Under the pieces are notes generated by a model. The model worked only from the letters and a program-made list of their open reading frames with translations, made no database searches and was not told the DNA's origin. The position numbers and the translations under genes are program-made. From Nageia nagi (lineage: Eukaryota; Pinophyta), in assembly GCA_050084985.1 (NCBI GenBank), contig JBITNC010000001.1:1798001-1862000 (forward strand): a DNA stretch of 64,000 nucleotides, given 5' to 3'. Position 1 is the stretch's first letter; each line of letters opens with the position of its first letter. This document shows, in pieces, positions 61,201-64,000 of this stretch.

Positions 61201-62073
61201 AATCCCAAGTGAAGTTAGAATCCACCTTGGTCATCCATACTCTTGCACTATTCCTCAAGCATAAATGCACATTAGACCCACATAAACCATGTGACCCAAA
61301 ATGCTAATACACATGCCTAATCTATAGCTCATTTTCACATCGTAGCTAAATCTATTAGACACTAAGTTATCACCCTCTTATAGTGATACCTAAAACCATC
61401 ATTCACTCTCTTTTCTTCCATAAGAAGCATCCATAATTTCAACTAACCAACCCAACTTATCATGATGAGCTATAGGGACCTTGGGACTCATGATCTATAA
61501 AACTTTTTAAGCTATGATAATCAAAAGTTCATCACATACAAAATATCCATTTAAAATTTTAAAACCTAATTTTATAATAAATGGTTCATTGATGGTCTAA
61601 AAATGGATCATTGGTGGTCCTCTTTTGGTAGAGTTTATTGATGAAATATTAGGTGTAATTGTGAAAAACTAATAAGAAATAACTAACAACATCTAAATCG
61701 ATAATCAATTAAAATAACATAGTCAAATTTATATGGGTTCATCCTAATATGGAAGTACATATAGTTTAACAACTCTTTATTATGGGAACCAAATGGTGAT
61801 TACAAATCAATGCAAATATGGAATACATTGTTACAAAATTTTAAAAAAAAATACTCCTCCAATTTGTAATCCTCCTTGAATCTCTTTGAATCAAATATGA
61901 ACCCTCAACTTGTCAAATACATGATTCAAAAATATTGTAGAATTATCAAAAAACCTTTAAAAAATTGTATTCAACATACATTAACCTTGGAATGAAGTAC
62001 CTATAGATCCCTACATTAAAATTCTTGAAGAAGGTCCCGGGGTATTCTAATTATTATCATGAGTTCACCTTAA
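58241..62073. other. Unassigned AT-rich region between PMD of F and element G
   Basis: 3.8 kb without a recognisable gene on either strand. Probably the 3' region of F. A 29-bp tandem pair (AAAAATAAAAATCATACC / AAAAATAAAACTCATACC) lies at 60409-60465. Short frames at 60747-60959 and 61082-61270 have no family resemblance I can name. No copy of the F LTR was found here. Confidence 0.5.
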
Positions 62074-62244
62074 TGTCCCCGGGAGCTATTCCGGAATAAA
62101 TAAAAGGCCGGAGTCCGTGAGTAAACCTTTCCGGAATGAAAAGAAGAGGTCACGGAGAATAAGATAGACATATTTTGGCGAAGACCGAATTCCGGAACAA
62201 AATGATGTCGGCAAGGCGGTCAGGTTTCGGCAAGGACCAAGTTC

Positions 62245-62700
62245 CGGAAAAAAAAAACGAAGTAAGCACAAGTGCCTCCGGGAAACAAAGCATTCCGGAT
62301 ATATGAAGATGACATCACGGAAAAGAAGAAGCTCATAATTGCAAAGGAAACCGGAGTCCGGAGGGGATGACGTCTGCAAGGAGTAACTTCGTATCCGGAG
62401 CCTTTGAGTAAAGCATTCCGGAGAAATAAGAAGGTGACGTCAGCAAGAAGGGACGAGATTCACAGTTGCAAAGGAAACCGGAGCCAGAACAGATGACATC
62501 AGCAAAGAGAAATTTAGTATCCGGAACCAGCGAGCGGGAAATTCCGGAGATTCAAAGGTGACGTCACAAGGAGATATAAAGTTTACATTCGTAAAGCAAA
62601 CCGGAGCCCGGAATGGATGACATCATCAAGGAGCAATTTAGTGTCCGGAGCCAGTGAATAAAGAAGTCCGGAGATTCAAGGTTGACGTCAGGCGAAGGGA
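62245..62700 (+). repeat. 124-bp tandem array with paired TGACGTCA-like sites
   Basis: TGACGTCA at 62435-62442, 62559-62566 and 62683-62690, exactly 124 bp apart, and TGACATCA at 62310-62317, 125 bp before. A second series, TGACGTCT 62368, TGACATCA 62494 and TGACATCA 62618, lies between them. Each unit also holds CCGGAG / TTCCGGAGA words. Such palindromes are bound by plant bZIP (TGA-type) factors. The array lies in the U3 part of the LTR, upstream of the TATA box. Confidence 0.93.
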
Positions 62701-62979
62701 AAAAATTAACATTTGGGATTAAGACCGCGTCCAGAGGAAAATAGGCCGCAATGAAAGATCGAAGAGTCCGAGTTGGAGAATTGAACATTCCGGGAGAGAA
62801 GGAAGTCTGCAAAATACCTGAGCGCCATCATCAGGGAACCGAATCGTCGGCGATCTGCCCAATTTTGTAACAGTCGGCCAAGTGTCATATGTAGGTGATA
62901 TCAGTTCAAGAAGGCCAGAATCTTGCGGCCGTTTTGTAAACGTTTCTATTCTATAATCTTGTAACTGTTATTAATACAG

Positions 62980-62987
62980 TATAAATA
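62980..62987 (+). promoter_or_regulatory. TATA box in LTR of G
   Basis: TATAAATA after AATACAG, about 290 bp downstream of the last TGACGTCA site. Likely core promoter of G. Confidence 0.65.
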
Positions 62988-63319
62988 TATGAAAATAAAG
63001 AGAAACTAGGGTCGGAAGCCTAGTATTTCCCTTTTCATTTGTTCTCGAAGACCTGTAGCTTCAGTCCGGTACTATGAAACCATCTTGACCTTTCTTGTCT
63101 AGCACTCGTAATTGTTATTCTTAATTTGGTTACATTGTGGCAGCTTAGCTTGTTTCCTGAGTAATAGTTGCGGGTTGCTAGTATAACTGTGTCTGCTACA
63201 TGGTAGAGTAGAAGCTGGGGAGCTATTCAGAGAGTGAGAACTTGTTCTGTGGCTGCGACACTAGATTCAGGCCAAGGTTTCGCACACTGCGAAAGCCCGC
63301 GCTGAACTAGTGATCTACC

Positions 63320-63425
63320 CCTTTGCTTTCTCTCTTGTTACCCTATCCCTTTACTTCCTCTCTCGTTACCCTATCCTTTTACTTTCTTTCTTGTTACCCT
63401 ATCCTTTTGCTTGAATCTCTCGCTC
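63320..63425 (+). repeat. 28-bp pyrimidine-rich tandem repeat in LTR of G
   Basis: Three units with GTTACCCTATCC at 63337, 63365 and 63393 (period 28), separated by TTTACTTTCTTTCTT-like stretches. Lies downstream of the TATA box, so it would be in the RNA. Confidence 0.85.
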
Positions 63426-63590
63426 CCTACTCTTTTTATCTCTTTCCTGTTACTTTTTCTTTACCCAATGGATAAGGAACCGGCCTTCTCCGGAGATCAG
63501 GCTGCGTCCCACAGTCTGTTCGTGAACTACTTTGGTTAAGATTGTTCCAGGCGCACATATTACACAATCTCAATCAACAGTATTTCTTTT

Positions 63591-63640
63591 TGGCACGCCC
63601 GGTGGGACACGAAGAAATTTATTGGCGACTCTGCTGAAGC
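63591..63640 (+). other. Primer binding region of G, two candidate sites
   Basis: TGGCACGCCCGGTGGGAC at 63591-63608 and TGGCGACTCTGCTG at about 63623-63636. Both resemble primer sites used by Tat-type gypsy elements. The first, nearest the LTR, is preferred. The primer tRNA was not identified. Confidence 0.7.
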
Positions 63641-63726
63641 ACCATCCATGGTATGTATTAAAGCAAATTATTTGTGAATATCATAGGTGCTTTGAACCTG
63701 TCATTTTCTTTTGCAATCTAGAGTTT

Positions 63727-64000
63727 ATGTGGACAAGATCTAAAACTAGAGCAGCAAAAGAAAAACCAGAGTTTGGGAAGTTAGATACTCCTAGGAGAAA
63801 GACCCTGATCAAGTCCAAGTCTCTGAATAGTATCGACTCCCTAAAATCCTTTATTAAGCCAGAACCATCCAATCTTCATACTAGAGATACCTTCCCTAAA
63901 ATGGCTAATCCAGCTCGGAATATTTATCCGGAATGGGACAATGGGGTACCCATAGCTCTGGCGGTATTACATGATATCCTAGCAAATGTTTTTAAAACCC
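63727..64000 (+). CDS. Element G gag, N-terminal part, open at window end
   Basis: An uninterrupted frame from ATG at 63727 to the window end (91 codons), beginning MWTRSKTRAAKEKPEFGKLD, a basic N-terminus as in Tat gag proteins, and later reading IYPEWDNGVPIALAVLHDIL. No capsid core has been reached yet. Just upstream GTATGT (63651) and a pyrimidine tract ending AG (63721) could bound a 71-base intron in the leader; this is only a possibility. Confidence 0.6.
   Translation, partial: MWTRSKTRAAKEKPEFGKLDTPRRKTLIKSKSLNSIDSLKSFIKPEPSNLHTRDTFPKMANPARNIYPEWDNGVPIALAVLHDILANVFKT

Larger units (their letters stand above)
43305..62073 (+). mobile_element. Ty3/gypsy Tat-type element F, decayed
   Basis: LTR-like start TGTGTAGACACCTAAAAATG, TATA box, candidate primer site, Tat-type gag, protease, RT, RNase H and second RNase H on the plus strand, then an antisense PMD gene. 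No integrase is recognisable between the second RNase H and the PMD, so an internal deletion is likely. No 3' LTR was found before element G begins at about 62074; either G interrupts F or the end was lost. The right boundary is therefore arbitrary. Confidence 0.7.
62074..63579 (+). repeat. 5' LTR of element G
   Basis: About 1.5 kb from TGTCCCCGGGAG to CAATCAACA. It contains a 124-bp repeat array, a TATA box, and a 28-bp pyrimidine repeat in the transcribed part, and is followed by primer-like sites. The left edge is uncertain: GC content already rises at about 62030, and TG at 62026 is an alternative. The right edge leaves an 11-base gap to the first primer motif, so it too may be off by a few bases. 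Confidence 0.72.
62074..64000 (+). mobile_element. Ty3/gypsy element G (right part outside window)
   Basis: LTR, primer-like sites and the start of a gag frame. Much richer in GC and CpG than the rest of the window, so it is a recent insertion or a less methylation-decayed one. Continues past the window end. Confidence 0.8.

Noticed and set aside
1-64000. tRNA, rRNA or intact host genes anywhere in the window
   Set aside because: No cloverleaf-like or rRNA-like sequence and no intact non-transposon coding frame was recognised by eye; a tRNA/rRNA scan would be needed to exclude short or decayed ones.

Overview
The window is plant nuclear DNA made almost entirely of nested, decayed LTR retrotransposons. 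It is AT-rich, old copies are kept instead of being removed, only one solo LTR is seen, and captured fragments come from plant genes (NAD-malic enzyme, a plant-type Nudix hydrolase, a PLS-class PPR protein). This suggests a seed plant with a very large genome, probably a gymnosperm; that is inference, since no intact host gene is present to fix the species.

Layout. A Ty3/gypsy element of the Tat type (E, + strand, RT-RNaseH-second RNaseH-integrase order) runs from 3659 to about 43297 and is the host for later insertions. Element A (Ty1/copia, +, 1-3658, left part outside the window) sits in its RT. Element B (copia, -, 5544-14840, target duplication ACTTT) sits in the zinc region of its integrase. 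Element D (copia, -, 24652-42919, LTRs about 1.9 kb) sits in its 3' LTR. Element C (copia, +, 27229-36273, duplication CTCTT) sits inside the RNase H of D. Immediately to the right a second Tat element (F, +) starts at about 43305; a solo LTR of the A family (45266-45766, duplication ACTTA) lies in its 5' LTR. F has lost a recognisable integrase. At about 62074 a third gypsy element (G, +) begins with a GC-richer, fresher LTR; only its LTR, primer site and gag start lie in the window.

Most notable content. (1) Elements A, B and C belong to related copia subfamilies. B and C have a leader of more than 3 kb between 5' LTR and gag. At the same place in that leader each carries a different variable cassette of host gene pieces: B holds a PPR fragment, C holds the start of a Nudix hydrolase gene (antisense) and the start of an NAD-malic enzyme gene (sense). 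This looks like a gene-capturing copia family. (2) Both Tat elements E and F carry, antisense between pol and the 3' LTR, a decayed plant mobile domain (PMD) gene. (3) The LTR of G has a 124-bp tandem array in which each unit holds two TGACGTCA-like (bZIP-type) sites, upstream of a TATA box.

No element is coding-intact. Stops fall mostly where the family has Gln, Trp or Arg, and several catalytic Asp/Glu are Asn/Lys, which fits cytosine deamination of methylated DNA. No tRNA, rRNA or intact host gene was seen. All boundaries and family calls were read by eye from the sequence.
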